In this document: in pieces, positions 44,881-57,044 of the stretch
Numbering within the stretch: the stretch's first letter is position 1
Layout: each line of letters opens with the position of its first letter
Source: Molossus alvarezi
Taxonomy: Eukaryota; Chordata; Mammalia; Chiroptera; Molossidae
Assembly: GCA_037176705.1 (NCBI GenBank)
Contig: CM073886.1
Location: 126,820,001 to 126,884,000, forward strand
Length of the DNA stretch: 64,000 nt
Direction: 5' to 3'
Position numbers and translations under genes: made by a program
The notes under the pieces: model-generated
Told to the model about the DNA's origin: nothing
The model's database searches: none
What the model saw: the letters and a program-made list of their open reading frames with translations, nothing else

Positions 44881-46320
44881 TGACCAAATGCAACAACAGA
44901 AACCCTAAATGCTCAGTGGCTTAATACAGCTGTTTTATTTCTAGTCCACTTCACGCTCGGATGCCGGTTGGGTGGCTGTCCCAGGTGTGTTCCTTCTCAG
45001 CTTTGACTCAGAGACCCAGGCCCCTTCCACCTGGGGCTCTCCTCCCAGAAAGGCGAGGGGGGAACAGGAGGCCTAGGAAATGCGGTGACTGTGCCACTTG
45101 CCCTGAAGTTCTGTTGGCCAGAACTAGTCCCGTGGTCCCGCCTGGATGCAAGAGCAGTGAAACGTGCCTTCCTCGTGTGCTCGGGATCCGTGTGGACACT
45201 GCTGGGTGAACGCACTGCCCTGTGTTTACCACAGAGGCCAACGGAGAAGTTCATGTTGGGGGGCCAGGACCTTAACACTAACCTTTCAACCATTTCCCCA
45301 GTGCAGATTCTGCACCCATATCCGCTCAAGCAGCCGCTTAGAGGTAAGAGCTTCTGCTATCATCTGAAAAACTGTAGTGAGCACACTCTGCAAGCTGGTT
45401 TCAAAGTCCGGGGTGTACTGCTGACGACATAAATGTTGTCTAGAGATTTAGTAAATATTTGCAACTGATGGTCAGCGACATCAACGATTACTCTGCCTGA
45501 TCTTTGGCCTTAACGTTTTCCATCTCAAAACTCACCTGACCAAGTAAGTCCTGCGGCCCTTCCCAGCTGTGCTCTGCTTGTGCTCCCAGTCCTCCTGGGG
45601 GAAGGACAGTCATGTCTACAGCCACAGGTTAAAACAACACGAGCTTCTTCTGCAAGATTCTCAGTGCCAATCCTCACGTTCAGTGGGTATGTCCTCACCT
45701 TAGACCCCTGTTCATTATGCCCATTTCTCCTCTCTGTGTCTTTGTGAAACCACCTCCCGCTCTCCCGTGGCCCGGGTGGGGGGGGCCGCCCACTGCGTGC
45801 GGGCTCCTCACTGCCTTCCCCTGGAAGCCCTGGGCTCCGAGAGGGTCCGTCACCCGCCTCCTCTCTGCCCAAAGGAGGTGCTTTTGTCTCAGGTTCTTAG
45901 AAACATCCACCCAGAACCGTGGGCTCTCCCGATCTTTATCGGGTGTCTTGTGCACACAGTTGCTGGCATTTAAAAAAATCAACAAATCTTTCATGACCAA
46001 AAATAATTCTTTCTACACTTTTATTGGATGAAGAATTATTTTCAGTTTTTTTCTGACAATCCACATGGCGTTTCACTTTGAGGATGAACTACAGTGAGGA
46101 TGAAATTTTTGGTCCACTCTCAATGGGCCAGCACTCTCACCAGGGTCAGAGAACTGGGGAAGTAGGGGTGGGGCGGGGCGGGGCGGGGGTTCCTGGTACC
46201 TGCCTCCTGCCTGCCCAGCCCAGCAGTAGGGGGTGGGTGAGGGCTCCAGCCAGCGCAGGGGGTCTGGGGGCACTGGCAGCATTTACTATACAGAGTATCT
46301 TTCAAATACTCCGTCTTTAA
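44881..46320. other. Unassigned sequence
   Basis: Mixed composition with a G+C-rich part (45,000-45,900) and 'ggggcggggcggggcggggg' near 46,170 (clustered GC boxes). No gene model could be supported from the open frames. Confidence 0.4.
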
Positions 46321-46324
46321 TATG

Positions 46325-46326
46325 TA

Positions 46327-46359
<33 letters not shown>

Positions 46360-46535
46360 GTGTGTGTATGTGTATGTGTGTGTGTCTATGTGTGGTGTGT
46401 ATGTGTTGTATATGTGTGTATGTCTATGTGTGTTGTGTCTGTGTGTCTGTGACTATGTGTGGTGTGTATGTGTGTGTCTATGTGTGGTGTGTATGTGTGG
46501 TGTGTGTCTATGTGTGTGTCTGTGAGTGTGTGTTT
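46325..46535. repeat. Complex TG-rich microsatellite
   Basis: About 210 bp of TG with regular TATG and CTATG interruptions. The open frame running through it is a repeat artefact. Confidence 0.95.
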
Positions 46536-47151
46536 GAAGAAATTTCTTTATGTAGTTTTCAAATGGTGCTTCCAAAGCCCATGTGGAAACTGGGGTTGGG
46601 ACAGTCAAAAAGAACTCTAGTCTCTACTCCTATCACCTTTTTATTCACCTTACATACTGGATTTCCAGGTACAATTATAAGTAAACAATGGGTTACCTAA
46701 TTTTTTTTAAAGACTGAAAACCACTGATGCTTCATGGGGAGTTGGTGGCTGATGTCAAGGTCCTTGTCTATCTTGTTCCAAAGAACAAGAAGCCAGGAGT
46801 GGGGCAGAGACTAGGCCTTTGGTAAATATCTGTTGGGAAAAATGAATGGGAATCTATTAACTCTAATCCTCACAACTTTATAGGATAGAGGAGGCAGGTG
46901 TTTCCTCCCACAGTGACGTCGGAGGAAACAACTTCAGAGACGACCAGATGCCGTCACCTGTGCCCCCCGCATATGGGAATGCGCCTGTGTGGGCGCTGTG
47001 AGGTGCTCATGGCCTGTCTCCCCACCCATGTGACAAGGTGCCCACAAATGAAAACAGCAAACAGTGACTTAGAAAATGAGAGTATTTCAGGCACTGAATG
47101 ATTAACAAACCCCAAGTTAGTAACTTGGTGTAAAAATATGATACCCTCTCA
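46536..47151. other. Unassigned sequence
   Basis: No feature recognised. Confidence 0.4.
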
Positions 47152-47365
47152 CCCAGCCCATGTAGCTCAGCGGTGGAGCATCGACCCATGCACCAGGAGG
47201 TTCCCAGTTCACATGCCCAGGCTGTGGCCCCGATCCCCAGTGGGAGGCATGCAGGAGGCGGCCAACTGATGTTCTCTCTCATCGATGTTGCCATCTCTCT
47301 CTCCCTGTCCCTTCCTCTCTCTCTAAAATCAATTTTTAAAAAGTATTTAAAAATAATAATAAAAT
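47152..47365 (+). mobile_element. Ves SINE
   Basis: The head is 'cccatgtagctcagcggtgg'. It is flanked by taccctctcaccca on the left and tacactctcaccca on the right. Confidence 0.9.
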
Positions 47366-49010
47366 ACACTCTCACCCAACTTCAGGGCACCTTTGTGGAC
47401 AGAGATGTATGGGAACAGATGTCACCCTGGTCACCACCCTCAATGGGGCTGGGACACCGGTGCCCACACTGCAGTACTGAGACCTCTTTACCAGGTCCTG
47501 CTGATCTGGTGGGTTCCTATTTTCTGCTGTACCCTTTCTTCTGCCCCCAGATTTCCAGACATCTGAGACCCGGATCTCCCCGACATGCCCACTCCCCCAC
47601 TCCCTACCCCAGTGAGAAGCAGGAGCCTGCCACCTACGCCCAGCTGGTCTGTGGGGAAGTCACCCTCCTACATTTCCTCTTCTTCAGGCCACGATGAGGA
47701 AGCAGAGCCGGGGGACCAGCTGTAAACAGGAAGTGGGTGAGCACAGATGAATGTGTGCTAGTTGGAAACCAGGAGTCAGACCAGGGAAAACAAGCTTGAT
47801 GAGAAACCACCAAGCCTTTACTTTCAGACCCCTCAGGGGCTGGCTGCCTGCTGGTGTGGAATCCAGAATATCACTGAGTGGGCATCTTGCTAATGGCCGC
47901 ACAAAATACATCTAGATGAAGCACAGACGCTCACTGACACAGCTCAGAGCCTTGGTGTCTTGATGCTGAGATGCTGAGTGTAGGTCCTGGGTGTGAGCTG
48001 CCCCCCAATGACTCAAAACACACATGCTGAATGCTGTTCTCCCCTTTTTTGTAAAAGCAAAATTCCTTTCCAGATTCCTTTCAGTTACTGAAAACTGCTG
48101 CTGGTGTAAGTCTTTCATAAAAGCAAAGTGGCCTAAAGCAAACTTTCCCAGAGCAGGGTGTACCTGCATCATGCTACTCTCTGCACTACCTGTGATACCC
48201 CTTGAACGTTTTCCTTCGGATTTCCTGCTCTACCGTTTTGCTTTGCAGAGGCCGTGTGTGCTGTGTATAGAGCTATGAATTACTTGTGAATTGTAGGCTT
48301 TGGAGTCTTCTTCTCCCACTTATCACCTTCTGTTTTTCCCATGTATTAGACCTCCAAGGAATAGGAATACTTCTTTCCATAGACTGTCTTTCTAGCCATG
48401 TTTTTGAAGGCATAGTCTGTCGTTACTTCCAGGGTATAAAGCAATTACACACTACTTTTGACAACTGTTGTTCCATTGTTTAATTTTAGTTCTACATTGT
48501 TCTCTTTTTTGTCATTGAGATCGTATTAGTTGTTTTGAGGATAAATATACAGATATTTACATTTGTACACAATTCTTAACATACAGATGAAAAACCTAAA
48601 AGTCAGGTAGTTGTGATTCTTTTCCAGTTATTCCAGTGGCCTTCCCGCTTAAAATTTGGAGGCTAATTTTTTAATAGAGTAGCAAGAACCAAGTTCTTAA
48701 GCGGAAGTTTATATCGAAGCATGGTTCTTACCTGAGAGCCTCTGAAATATTTTCTTTCTTGTCTATCTCCTGAGTGTTTCCATGCTCAAAACTATCTGTA
48801 ACATCTAAATTGGAAGGTTAGTATAACTTTACAATTTAGGGTTTCTTCCCCCTAAAAATGTGTATCTTAGGACCAGGAGCAATTATCAACAAAATAGTTT
48901 TGAGCATATCAATGAAAAAATGGTGGTTTCTACATATTTCCCAATAAACAGAACTCGGTTTCCTGGGGAGGGCGGGGGAAGCTGATTGCAGGTCTGGGGT
49001 AAGAAAAGTG
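47366..49010. other. Unassigned sequence with a possible decayed exon
   Basis: An acceptor-like 'ccctttcttctgcccccag' near 47,553 precedes a short frame with EPATYAQL (about 47,620), which resembles the ITIM tail of leukocyte Ig-like receptors. Nothing else of such a gene is seen. The rest has no recognised feature. Confidence 0.25.
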
Positions 49011-49028
49011 AAAGATGTCCCTGGGACA

Positions 49029-50294
49029 TTGGACAGCTACTTGCCAAAAAATGAAGCTAGAACACCAACTTACACCATACACGAGAATAAGTTCAAAATG
49101 GATAAAAGACTTAAATGTAACTCATGAATCCATAAAAATTCTAGAAGAATATGTAGGTAACAAAATCTCAGACATCATATGCAGCAGACTTTTATCTGAT
49201 AGAACACCTAAGGCAAGAGAAACAAAGGAAAACATGAACACACGGGACTACATCAACTCAAAAGCTTCTGCACAGCAAAAGAAACAACCATCAAAATGGA
49301 AAGGCAACCCACTGTATTGGAGAACATAATTGCCAATGATGCATCAGATAAGGGATTAATTTCCAAAATATATAGAGTGCTCATAAAACTCAATGAAAGG
49401 AAGACAAAGAACCTAACTAAAAAATGGGCAGAGGACCTGAATAGACACCTCTCCAAACAGGACGTACAAATGGCCAAGAGACAGATGAAGAAATGCTCAA
49501 CATCACTAATCATTAGAGATGCAAATAAAAACAAAAATGAGGTATCACCTCACACCTATCAGTGAGGTGATCAACAAATCATCAAACAACAAGTGCTGGC
49601 GAGGGTGTGGAGAAAGGGGGACTCTAGGACACTGCTGGTGGGGATGCAGACTGATGCAGCCACTGTGGAAAACACTATGGTGTTACCTCAAAAAGTTAAA
49701 AATTGAGCTGCCATTTGACCCAGTGATCCCACTTCTAGGAATATACCCTAAGAAACCTGAAACACCAATCAGAAAGAATATATGTACCCCTATGTTCATA
49801 GCAGCACTATTTACAATTGATGAGATCTGGAAACAACCCAAATGTCCATCAGTAGATGAGTGGATAAAAAAGCTGTGGTACATGTACACAGTGGAATACT
49901 ATGCAGCTGTAACAACGATTTCTTATCCTTTGAGATGGCATGAAAGGATCTGGAAAGTATTATGCTAAGTGAAACAAGCCATGTAGAGAAAGACAAAATT
50001 CACATGATCTCACTTATTTGTGGAATATAATGAACTAAACAAACTGATGAACAAAATTGACCCAGAGACATAGAGGTGGGGTACAGACTGACAAGCCTCA
50101 GAGAATGGAGGATTGGGGCTGTAGCAATAAACCACAGAACTTACATGCATGTATGTATGACCAATGAACATAGACAACAAAGTGAAGATGGGGGGAGGGG
50201 AGAGGGGGGAGCGTGTCAATGGGGGAAAAGGAGAAACATCTGTATCAAAAATAAATTAATAAATAAAAAATATATAAATAAATTTAAAAAAAAC
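49029..50294 (+). mobile_element. 5'-truncated L1 with perfect duplication
   Basis: The ORF2 C-terminal part (49,029-49,970) is split over three frames by small indels. The complete-looking 3' UTR follows to 'gagaaacatctgtatcaaaa' and an A-rich tail. The 18-bp sequence aaagatgtccctgggaca flanks it identically at 49,011-49,028 and 50,295-50,312. It is a classic target-primed insertion and coding-dead. Confidence 0.95.
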
Positions 50295-50465
50295 AAAGAT
50301 GTCCCTGGGACAGTTTGTTGCACTAGAAAACAAGAGCAGTGTGCAGACTAGCAGTGTGTCAAAGAGGGGAAATGTGAGATTGCAGGGCTTTCATTGACCT
50401 AAGATAACAAAATCTGACTATCAAATAGAATATAAGTACAATTATATACTTTTTATGATTTGTGG

Positions 50466-50724
50466 TGGTTGTTAATCCTCACATGAGGATATTTTCCTAT
50501 TGATTTTTAGAATGGAAGGGGGGGGAGGAAGAAAGGGAGGGAGGAAAAGAGAGAGAGAGAGAGCGAGAGAGAAATGTGACAGACACATTAATTGTCTTCC
50601 TCCCACATGACCCAACCAGGGCCAGGGGGCAATCTTGCAACCCAGGAATGTGCCCTTGATTGGAATTAGTCCTGCGACCCTTTGGTCCCCAGGCTGATGC
50701 TCTAACCCACTGAAAAACCCCAGG
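50466..50724 (-). mobile_element. Ves SINE, minus strand
   Basis: It runs from 'ttaatcctcacatgaggata' to 'gaaaaaccccagggct'. It has an expanded GA-rich region. The flanking 50,725-51,170 is unassigned. Confidence 0.85.
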
Positions 50725-51169
50725 GCTATGTTTATCTGTTTATATGTTTATTTTGCCAATGAAAGGGAAAGAAAGGAGAAGACAAGAGAAGCCGAGGGCT
50801 GCCGGCGGATGTGGCAGTGTTTCTGCCAGACCAAGGGGTGGGCACGAAACAGGGTCACTCAGGAAACACTCATTCCGCGGCCTGGCTCAGTCCTGGTCTC
50901 CTGGCCTCAGAAGGGTGTGTCCCAGACTCAAACTCCGCCAGGCTCGGCGAAACCGAGAGCTGGAGATTGTCAGAAATCATGGAGTCCTCACAGCGGGTGT
51001 GGTGATCCGCTCTGCAAGAGGGATCTGAGTGGTTGGTGTCACACTACTCAAATATACTGCAAAACAGCTGTTCGGTGCATGAATTGATTCAACAAAGCCC
51101 TCATTAATTACCATTGGATGTCACTAGGACATATCTTTTATTCTGCAGATTGTTAAAAAAAATAATTAT

Positions 51170-51840
51170 TCATCCAGCCATTGCTGTATAAATTGCATTG
51201 TAATCTAATAAGCCAATTAGTGAAATTTGAAAAGGTATAAGCACCCCCATGTTCACCGCAGCCTCATTTACAATAGCTAAGATATAGAAGCAATGTAAGT
51301 GCCCATCAGTAGATGACTGGATGAAAAAGCTGAAGTGCATATATAAATGGAATATCACTCAGCCATAAAAAAAAAGTAATCCTACCATTTGTGAGAACAT
51401 GGATGGGTTTAGAGTGAAATAAGTCAGAGAAAAAAAATAACATATGATTTCACTTATATGTGGACTCTAAAGAACAAAAATAAATGAACAAACAAAACAA
51501 ACAAACTCGAAGATACAGAAAACAAACAGATGGTTGCCAGATGGGTGGGGTTAAAGGGCTACATGAACGGTGAAAAATATTAAGTACAAATTGGTAGTCA
51601 CACAACAGTCATGGGGATGTAAAATACAGCATCGGAAATACAGTCAATAATACTGTAAAAACAAACAAAGAGATGTATCAGGGGGTCCACTTTGTAATAA
51701 ATGTCTAAACACTATGCTGTACACCCAAATCACAATAATATAAAATAATATTGAATGTCAACTGTAATTGACAGAAAACCACATCGCATTGTACACCTTA
51801 AATATGTACAATTTTAAAATAAAATAAACATATTTTATGA
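51170..51840 (+). mobile_element. Old L1 3' end
   Basis: It contains 'cactcagccataaaaaaaaa', 'ttcacttatatgtggactct' and 'gatggttgccagatgggtgg', ending in an A/T-rich tail. This pattern belongs to an older L1 lineage than the copy at 49,029. It has no ORF. Confidence 0.75.
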
Positions 51841-52318
51841 CTAAAAAATTAAAAGAAAGCAATTAGTGAGAGAAAGAACATCTTTATAGTAGACACCCAA
51901 CTAATAAATGAAGATGAATGAGAGGATGAAGCCTTCATCATTTTGCAATCCCCCACCGATAGAGTGGATCTAGGTGATGGTCATTAACAGATTTTAAAAC
52001 CATCACTTAAGACATTCCCGGAAACGTTTGTTACAGAGGGTTCAAGCCCACATCCCCTAAATCCAGCTACAGTTCTTAATCTCACTCTCAGATATAATGT
52101 GCCTCTTAATTAATAGGAAGACTCAGCATCATTTATGAAGTATTTTTGCCTATGAAATTCTAACTAAATCTAATAAACATCAAGATCATAGGTTCACAAG
52201 AGCTATGTGTAATGAAAGAAAATGAAACAACACATAGGGAACAATCAGCCAAATTCAGGAAGTGAAAAATTCCACAGGACAAATCACCTACATTTGTAAA
52301 CAATGAAAAGCAAGTAAA
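51841..52318. other. Unassigned sequence
   Basis: The open stretch has L1-ORF2-like wording ('ttaattaataggaagactca') but could not be placed securely. Confidence 0.3.
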
Positions 52319-52555
52319 AGCCCTGACCAGTTTGGCTCTGCAGTTAGACCCTCAGCTCTCAGAACAAAGGGCTCAGGGTTGGATTCGATTCTGGGTCAAG
52401 GACCTGTATCTGGGTTGCTGATTCCATCCTGGCCCCAGTTGGAGTCCTTCAGGAGGCAACCAATAATGTGAGATGTTTCGCCCCCACCCCCTTCCACTCT
52501 ATCTAAAAAAAGAGCAATGGAAAATATCCTCTAGTGAGGATTAACAACAACAAAA
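52319..52555 (+). mobile_element. Ves SINE, diverged
   Basis: The head is 'agccctgaccagtttggctc' and the tail 'ctagtgaggattaac'. Confidence 0.85.
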
Positions 52556-52654
52556 AGGCAAGAAAAAGGGTCAAGGGAGAGGGTAATAATTAACTACAAA
52601 ACAAAAAAATTTTTAATGAGACAAATCAATTCTATGCAATGTGTGGGTCAGCTG

Positions 52655-52885
52655 AAGGCCTGCAGGCGGCACGGTGGTTAGAGCCTCACGCACAAACCAA
52701 AGGGTCGAGGGTTCGATTCCCTGTCAAGAGCACACATGTACCTGGGTTACAGGTTTGACGAGGTCACCTGCAGGAGGCAACCAGTTGATCTCTCTCTCTC
52801 TCCCCCCCTCCCTCCCTTTGACTCTCTGTAAAAATCAATGAAAAAAAAATCTTCAGGTGAGGATTAACAACAACAACAACAACAA
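52655..52885 (+). mobile_element. Ves SINE, diverged
   Basis: The B-box-like 'gagggttcgattccctgtca' is well kept. The tail is 'tcaggtgaggattaacaac'. Confidence 0.85.
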
Positions 52886-52986
52886 GAAGAAATAAACTGA
52901 AAAGAGGCATTTCAAAGATAGGGCAGTTTGAACACCTACTGATTATTAGATAACATTAAAATTATTGTTACCACTATAAAGTATAG

Positions 52987-53206
52987 GCCGGCTGGTGTGG
53001 CTCACTGGTTGAGCATCGACCCTGCACCAAGAGGTTGCTAGTTCCATTCCCGATCAGGGCACATGCCCAGGTTGTGGGCCAAATACCCAGTGGGGGGCAT
53101 GCAGGAGGCGGCCAATAAATGTTCTCTCTCCTCAATGTTTCTCTCTCTCTCTCTCTCTCTCTCCCCCCTCTTCTTCTCTCTCTAAAATCAATCAATTAAT
53201 AAAAAA
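52987..53206 (+). mobile_element. Ves SINE
   Basis: The head is 'gccggctggtgtggctcact'. It is flanked by actataaagtata and actatgaagtata. Confidence 0.9.
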
Positions 53207-53486
53207 ACTATGAAGTATAATAATGACATTGTGATTATAAAAGGAGGCCTGATGTGTTATGGATAAATACTGAAGTACTGCCAGGGAGAATGATATGATG
53301 TGTATGATTTACCATAAAATACTCTGGCAAAAAACAAAAACCCCTGTGCAGATATTGAAGCAAGATTGCCAACTATGGAAAATTGTTAAAGCCTCGGTAA
53401 TGCACACATTAGGGTTCATTAAACTATTTTTTTTCTATGGGCATACTTGAAATGTTTCAAATTAACAGCTCAAACTACAAATAGAG

Positions 53487-53780
53487 CCCAGCTGGTGTGG
53501 CTCAGTGGTTGAGCATGGACCCATGCACCAAGAGGTCACCAGTTCGATTCCTGCTCAGGACACATGCCCAGGTTGTGGGCCTGATGCCCAGTGAGGGGGC
53601 ATGCAGGAGGCATCGGTTCAATGTTCTCTCTCATCAATGTTCCTATCATTCTCCCTCTCCCTTCCTCTCTCTCTAAAATAAATAAAATAAAACAGGTAGC
53701 CATTCGATGTTCTCTTTCATCGATGTTTCTATCTTTCTCTCCCTCTCTCTTCCTCTCTCTCTAAAATAATAAAATAAAAC
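53487..53780 (+). mobile_element. Ves SINE with duplicated 3' half
   Basis: A normal Ves (to about 53,692) is followed by a second copy of its 3' half ('cattcgatgttctctttcat' to the tail). Only the outer ends carry the direct repeat (acaaatagag and acaaatagaa), so both parts arrived as one unit. Confidence 0.8.
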
Positions 53781-55879
53781 GACAAATAGAACCTTGTCAA
53801 AAGATGTCCAAGAGCTATGAGTATAAATCGATCAAAACAGAGTTATATTTATATGTGTGTGTGCGTATAAAATAGATACACGTAGAAATATGTTAAAAAT
53901 CTGTTGAGCTCCCAAAGCCAGATTCAGAGAATATAAAACACAAATATGCCAGGGTTACTATGCATCAGGATGCTCTCTGAAGTTAAGAGCCTTACACATC
54001 ACAATTCCCACTGAATTTGAGAGCGTTACAAAATCCAAAGGGAGATTTGGTCAATATCTGTACCCAAGTATGAACGCCCAGATAGATACCTTCTTGCTCC
54101 TGCTCTGATATTATTATCATATAGTTTGCCAGTTGCACCTTGCTGGTGATTGATACAGAGAACCAGGGCCCCCCCGCTGGTTCTCACCCTTGTGACTTCC
54201 TGGCCCCCACAACACAGGCTGGCTGTACCTCCCCCCTCCCTTGGCCTCAGCTGTGACAATTCTCAGTTGGCCTGACACTTCTACCCTCCAGGCTGAGCTC
54301 TTTGATTCTGAGCACCTCTGCCCCAATTCTCAACTCAGCTGTGAGTGTCCCAAGCAGCTCCCCTACAGCTTCAGCTAGCTTGAGCTTTCAATCACTTGCC
54401 ATCTTCACTATTTCATTGTTCGATGTTTTTCTGTTCTGTGATGTCTAATTTATTATTTCTACCGTAGTCTTTTTTTCACCCCCTACAGTTAAGCAAATAA
54501 TAAAAATGTGACTTTGAAGTGAGGTTTCAGCTGTAGAATGTTTCTTTCTGGTCATCAAATCAGCTACTACAACGCTCATGTGGCTGGCTGGGTTCGGAAT
54601 GGTACCCTGGCTGCGATTTTGTTCTCTAACTACAATGTCATGTCTGAAAACTGTAGCCAGTTCTTCGTCTCTGTGGGTACAGTCCCGTCGTAGCACCGGG
54701 AACATGGAAGGATAACAAAAGGTGCTCCCTAAGTGTTGGAAAGACCAGATGTTACGGCAGTAAGATGAATATCTAACTGAAATCTTTAAGGTACTTAGGT
54801 GAACAGGCTATTTGACACAGAGGAAGGATGTATTGGAATAGAATTCACAATGGATATTATGTGCTGAGGAAAAATAATCAATTTAGAGAAAGAAAACTTT
54901 CAAAGAAAGGCAGTATTTAACATTTGTTCTCATTAAGATGATAATCCTGTCCGTAATACTATTGATAATAATGATCATCATAAGAATAACTGAACAAATT
55001 AATTTCTGCCCAGTAATCCTAAATACCTGTATTCGCTTTTGTTGTTGCATGCATTCCCGAAAGCTACTTTCTAATGAGAGTTAATGGTCATTTCAGAGAT
55101 GACAACCGGAGGCCTGGAGAGGTGAGAAAACCTGAGGGGTCACTTGGAGAGAGGTGCAGAGCTGCCCCTCATCCAGGCAGACTGTTTCTGGAGCTTCTTT
55201 GGGTGACACTGGTCCCAGCACAGTCTGAGGTCCTTTGAACTGAACAATTCACCAGGAGAAGACAGCGTGGGTAAGGGAAAGTCCACCTGAAGAATTGGGT
55301 GCCCTTCCTGTCCCCCCCCTCCCCCCTACTGACCCCAGCTTCCAGCCTCCCAACCCCCAACCTCAAACATCCCTCTGCTGGGAGACTTGGTTTCAGTTTC
55401 CTTTTCCCAAACTAGCAGTATGATCTGGGGCTTTCCAAAAATCAGTGTCCTCAAAACAGTTTTCTTTCCTCCGGTGCACTGGTACGTTTCTTTTCACCCC
55501 TGACTCAATCTATGGTGAAGAGAGTTTGACCACAAATAACTTCTCCCAAAATGATTGGGTGATTCAATTATCTCATAGCATTAATGTCGCCAGCCCACTT
55601 CCTACCAACTGGTTAGGACCCCCAAGAGACCAGAAGAGCATACAACACCGCGGGCTGGGGGCTTCTGAATCCCAGATCCCCTGTGCCCTGGTGGGGGTCG
55701 GATGGGAGCGCGCAGCCTTTTCCCGGGCAAGCAGGGGCCCAGGATCCCGCAGCCCTGAGCCCCTCTGACTCGGCAGGCCGCCTGGCCGCCTTTCATTCCA
55801 GAGCCCTGCGAGCACTCTGGGACCAGGGGGAGACTCCCTGGGAAATGTTCTCAGCCCCTGTGGGCTTCTCGGGGGATGG
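53781..55879. other. Unassigned sequence
   Basis: No SINE or L1. A minus-strand frame of 86 codons at 54,445-54,705 and others have no recognised domain. Confidence 0.4.
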
Positions 55880-56152
55880 TTGAAACACACACTTTCCTGG
55901 AGAACGGAGCACCCGGGGCAGGTCGCAGAGACCCGATGGCCGTGGCCCCCAAAGAGTCAGAGGTCCCCGGGGAGAGGCTGTCGACCCCGGAAACTCCCTG
56001 GAAAGGGTCACCTCGCTCCAAGACAGGCAAGTGACATCTGAAATCTTGAGGGCCTGGGCCTTTCGGAGCCACCTCGTTGTCCCGCAGCCACCACCGCAGG
56101 CCCTGAGGCGGAGATCCTAAGCCCTGTGGCCCAGACCACGCTCGCCCCCAAG
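55880..56152 (+). repeat. Low-copy repeat R, copy D, left part
   Basis: It matches copy B 9,600-9,850, and both contain 'cagagacccg' and 'ccccaaag'. It is cut at 56,152 by the provirus and resumes at 61,601. Confidence 0.7.
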
Positions 56153-56595
56153 TGCTGTACCCCAGGAGAGTCAACCTCACTCGGACACAAGGTAATTGTG
56201 AATATTAGGAGCTTTATTAGCTGCGCAGGAACTGCAGCCAACTTACACAGAGGAGAACTGCAGCGCCGAGCTCAGGGGGAGGGTTGCTTCTATAGGACAA
56301 GGGTTACTCAAGAGTTCAGCAGAGCAAGCGAGCTACTTGGACAGAAGCGGATGGATATCAGCAGTTAGCAGCTGCACAGCTGTTTATTTTATATTTCTGA
56401 ACATTTACTAGACCCCAGCCCTGAATGTCTCATTGCCCCATCTGGCATCTCCTGATTGGTTAAGCTCATGGTCAAACCCCTGTGGTCTTGGCTGATGCAT
56501 ACCTTCCTGTTCAAGAGCTTTTGCAAAAACAACTCGGGGTCAAGGATAGGACAAGGTCCTTCTTCTAGGGGATGGAAAATTACTGGGTTGTAACA
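56153..56595 (-). repeat. Provirus 3' LTR
   Basis: On the minus strand it runs TGTTACAACC... to ...CAGCA. It has a TATA-like 'cctatagaagc' and AATAAA before 'gctcctaatattcacaatta'. About 30 bp of extra sequence near 56,240 is absent from the other LTR. By eye it differs from the 5' LTR at roughly one base in twelve. Confidence 0.85.
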
Positions 56596-56756
56596 TTCAC
56601 CACTGGCCTTATGTACAGATCAAATCTTTGATTCCTGTTGTTCATCTAATGACAACCTTTGGTAATGAGAGGCCAGGACTAATCATTTCACATATTGGAC
56701 CCGCTCTCTTACGAAAGCTATTAATTTGTTTATACTTATAGCTCTACATGTCAGTC

Positions 56757-57044
56757 CTACAAATAGGAGTATGAGGGGCCTGCTAGAGCAGAGAGCAGAG
56801 TAGTGAGACAGGGGGGCCAGTTATAAAGGCCTTCGAACCAGCCATCACAGGCCTCTTCGCTTCTGGCCCGTTGTGCGAGGCGCTTCCTCAGAACCTGAAC
56901 ACCCTCTCTGATGGCTCCTGAGCTATTGGCTGGGCCTCTAAATGGGTAAAATGTCAGTGAGATACCAGAGACCCACAGCTGAGTTGTAAAGAAGCACTTT
57001 ATCAAACCAGCGGCTGGGGGTGCTCTCCCCAAATCCTCAGCCAC
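56757..57044 (-). pseudogene. env transmembrane remnant
   Basis: A minus-strand frame reading WFEGLYNWPPCLTTLLSALAG matches the end of the gammaretroviral transmembrane ectodomain and the start of its membrane anchor. The frame stops soon after and the rest of env upstream is decayed, so no fusion protein can be made. The neighbouring 56,950-57,150 has GATAAA plus a U5-like part on the minus strand and may be another LTR inserted here. Confidence 0.6.

Noticed and set aside
46233..46700. 155-codon Val/Cys-rich frame
   Set aside because: It is translated from the TG-rich microsatellite.
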